Assembly: GCF_010548275.1 (NCBI RefSeq)
Contig: NZ_JAAGLT010000042.1
Location: 1 to 64,000 of the forward strand
Length of the DNA: 64,000 nt
Direction of reading: 5' to 3'
Source: Streptomyces sp. SID12488
GTDB lineage: Bacteria > Actinomycetota > Actinomycetes > Streptomycetales > Streptomycetaceae
The notes under the pieces are model-generated. The model ran no database searches. It saw only the letters and a list, made by a program, of their open reading frames with translations, and had not been told where the DNA came from. Position 1 is the stretch's first letter, and every line of letters begins with the position of its first letter. Below are positions 33,701 through 36,700 of the stretch, piece after piece. The translations under genes and the position numbers were made by a program.

Positions 33701-36700
33701 AGGGCCTCCAGCCGGGCGGCCGGGAGCGCGTCGCCGGCCGGGGCCTGCGACAACCCCCACAGCAGGTCGAACAGATCCCTCGCCCGCTGCTGCCCATCGG
33801 TGGCCAGAGCCAGCGTGTACGCGGTGTCCGCCAGCGACTCGATGTCGGAGGGGACGGTGAAGCCGTCGATCTCGGTGGAGTCGGCGGAGGTGTGAGGGGC
33901 GGTGCCGATGCTGATCTCCGTGCCCCGGACCACACCGGTCAGCGAGCGTCCGTCCTCGCTCACGCGCAGGGTGTTCCGCGACACCCCGGGGAACCGCCGG
34001 GCGATGGCCTCGTTGACGACATCGGCGAACCGGCCGGCCTCCGTGGGGAGTTGGAACTCCAGGGTGCCGAGGGGGCGCGGGTTCTCGAACTGCACCCTGC
34101 CCCGGGCCCCGCCCGCGAGGACCACTGGGTGGCCGATCTCCCGCATCAGGGCGCTGAACCGGCGGCCCACGTCCAGCTTCACGTCATCGGCGGGCGGTGG
34201 AACGGGCGACGTCCCGGACGTCGCGTTCGGTTCGTAGGCGGTCGAGGTACGGGAGGAGGACCGGTGTGCGCCGGCATCGGCGTAGGCACTCTGGGTGTCC
34301 AGGGCCCGTGTCTCGTCCCCCGCGCCGTCCTCGGTCCGGTCGTCCGCGTAGAGCGGCGGGATGTTCTCGTCCATCGACGTCGTACGCGGCGCGGCCGGCG
34401 TGGTCTCGGACGCCCTGTCCGAGTAGGCGACGGTCGAGGACTGCCGGCGAGGGACGAACCGGAGCAACGACTCCCCGCCGTCCACCCTGTGGGCCGCGCT
34501 GAGGGTGTCGTAGATCTCCTGGCCGAAGGCGTCCTGCGGAACCCACTCAAGCAGTGCCCCGTGCATGACGCCCATGCCGGAGTTCCTCATCTCCTCGACG
34601 AGCGCCTCGTACTCCTCCCTCGGTACGGAGCTGCCGTCGAGTCTGGTGATCCGGAAGATGTCGTGGTCGCCGGTGAGCGGCCTGCGGGTGCCGTCGTCGG
34701 TGACTGCGTGGACCACGCCGTCGACCGTCCGGTACTGGCCCGCCCGGCTCAGCTCGTCCATCTGACCCCGCAGCGACTCGTACTCCTTCAGCCGCTGCTG
34801 ATAACGCGCCCGGACCGGGTCGTCGGTGGACACGCCCTCAGGCAGACGCGGTTCGAAGAAGCCGACCAGTCCTCGGTTCTCCTCCCGGGCGCCGAGGCGG
34901 ACGTCCAGGGCGTTGATGGTCTTCGCCTTGATTTCCGCGGGCTTCGGCAGGGCACCCAGGGTCAGCCACTTCACCGAGTCCACGTTGGTCGGCCGCACGT
35001 CGATGACCAGCTCGCGCTGGTCCGCGAACGCCTGGAACCGGAGTTGGTTGTCGCGCGGCATGCCCCAGCCCGACGTCGCCGACTCCTCGGGCACGTCGGC
35101 GGAGTGTGCCTGCACCTGGGGCGCCTGCAGAACCTCGGCACGCCGTCCGGGCCCCGGCCGCAGCCGCGGACCCGCCGGGGGGGCCGTCTCTCCGACGGGC
35201 AGCGACGCGGACGACGCCGGATGAGCGGGATCGGATTCCGATGGCGCCGGCACGGGGCCGGAGTCCGCCGACGCGTCCTGCGGCCGGGGGATCGTCGTGT
35301 CGCCGCTCGGGGGGATCGACGGCATCTCGTCGGACTCGGTCCGCACCGACCGGTAGGGCGGCACGTCCTCCCCCGACGGGGACGGAGACGGTTCCGGGAT
35401 GTCGGATACGGCACTCGACCCCGGTGTGTGCCGTCCCGGCTCCTCGGGCGAGGGGGTACCGGTCTCGGGGGAGGACGGCAGCCCTGATTCGGCGGGGCCG
35501 TCGACCACGCGGGTGTCGACCGGTGGCCGTTGCTGCTGTCCGGCGGCCTGCGGGTCCCCGGGACGGGAAGCGCCGACGGTCGTACCGGCAGGCGTGGTGG
35601 CCGACGGGGCCGCAGGCGGGGCGGCAGGCGCGGTGAGGGTCTGGAGTGGTACAGGTGTGGCCGACTCGTCCGGCCGGTCGGTGGTGTAGGGGTTCTCCTC
35701 CAGGTCCGCCCGTCCGCGCTCGGCCGTGGTGCCCGAGGCAGGGGCGGGGAGATGAACACCCGTCTCGGGGCGGAGAGCGGCTGACCCGGACGGGGCCACG
35801 GCGGTGTCGGGCGACTCCAGCTCCGACTGCGACCCCTGCCCCTGCCCCTGCCCCTGCCCCTGCCCCTGCATGAGGTCGTCCGCCTGGCCGGCTCGGTTGA
35901 CGTCGGCCGCGGTCGGGGGTGCCTTCACCGACGCGGTGGCATCCGGCGCCGTCTGCTGGTGCGCGGCGGACGGATCGGCCACCGGGTCCGGCAACTCCTC
36001 CTCGGCAAGGACAGAGTCCTCGTCACCGGTGAGGAGGCTGTCGGGTTCCTGGTAGCCGGAGCCGGCCGCCGGGGCGTACGCCGGCATGGGGGCGTTGGAG
36101 CCCACGGTGGAGGGCAGTTGCGGCAGGGTCCCGGCCGTCGGGTCGTACCCGGGGAGCGTGGTCTGCGACGGGTTGAGCGTGGAGAAGACGGATTCGCCGC
36201 TCGGCGTTTCCGCCACGGGCAGAGCGATCTCGTCGACGGCGGGCAGCGGGGTGGTGTCCTCCCCCTCGGCGTTCGAGGAGCCGTAGGAGGATCCCGGCTT
36301 GCCCCCGACGGTCACCCCCGGACCGGTCGCCCCGCCCTGGTACGCACCACCGGTGCCTCCGTCGGCAAACACGCCCTGCGGCCCGTACTCGTCGATGTCG
36401 TAGTCCGAGACGGACGAGGCATCGCTGACGTCGCTGAAATCGCTGGTGTCACGGAAGTCGCTGATGGTCGACGCCGTGTCGTCCGCGTCGTTCGAGTAGT
36501 CGATGTCGGCCGCGCCGTCGATGTCCGGCCGGTACGGCGAGACATACGGGGCGGGCACATGGGCGCTTGCCCCGTTTCCGGTCGCCGTACCGATGATGGG
36601 GACGGTGGGACCGGGGTCGTTCCAGGTGTCGTGGCTGGAGACCGTGTCAGGACGGGGCGTTGGGCTCCAGCTGCCGCCGCTGCCGGCACTGTCGCTGTCA

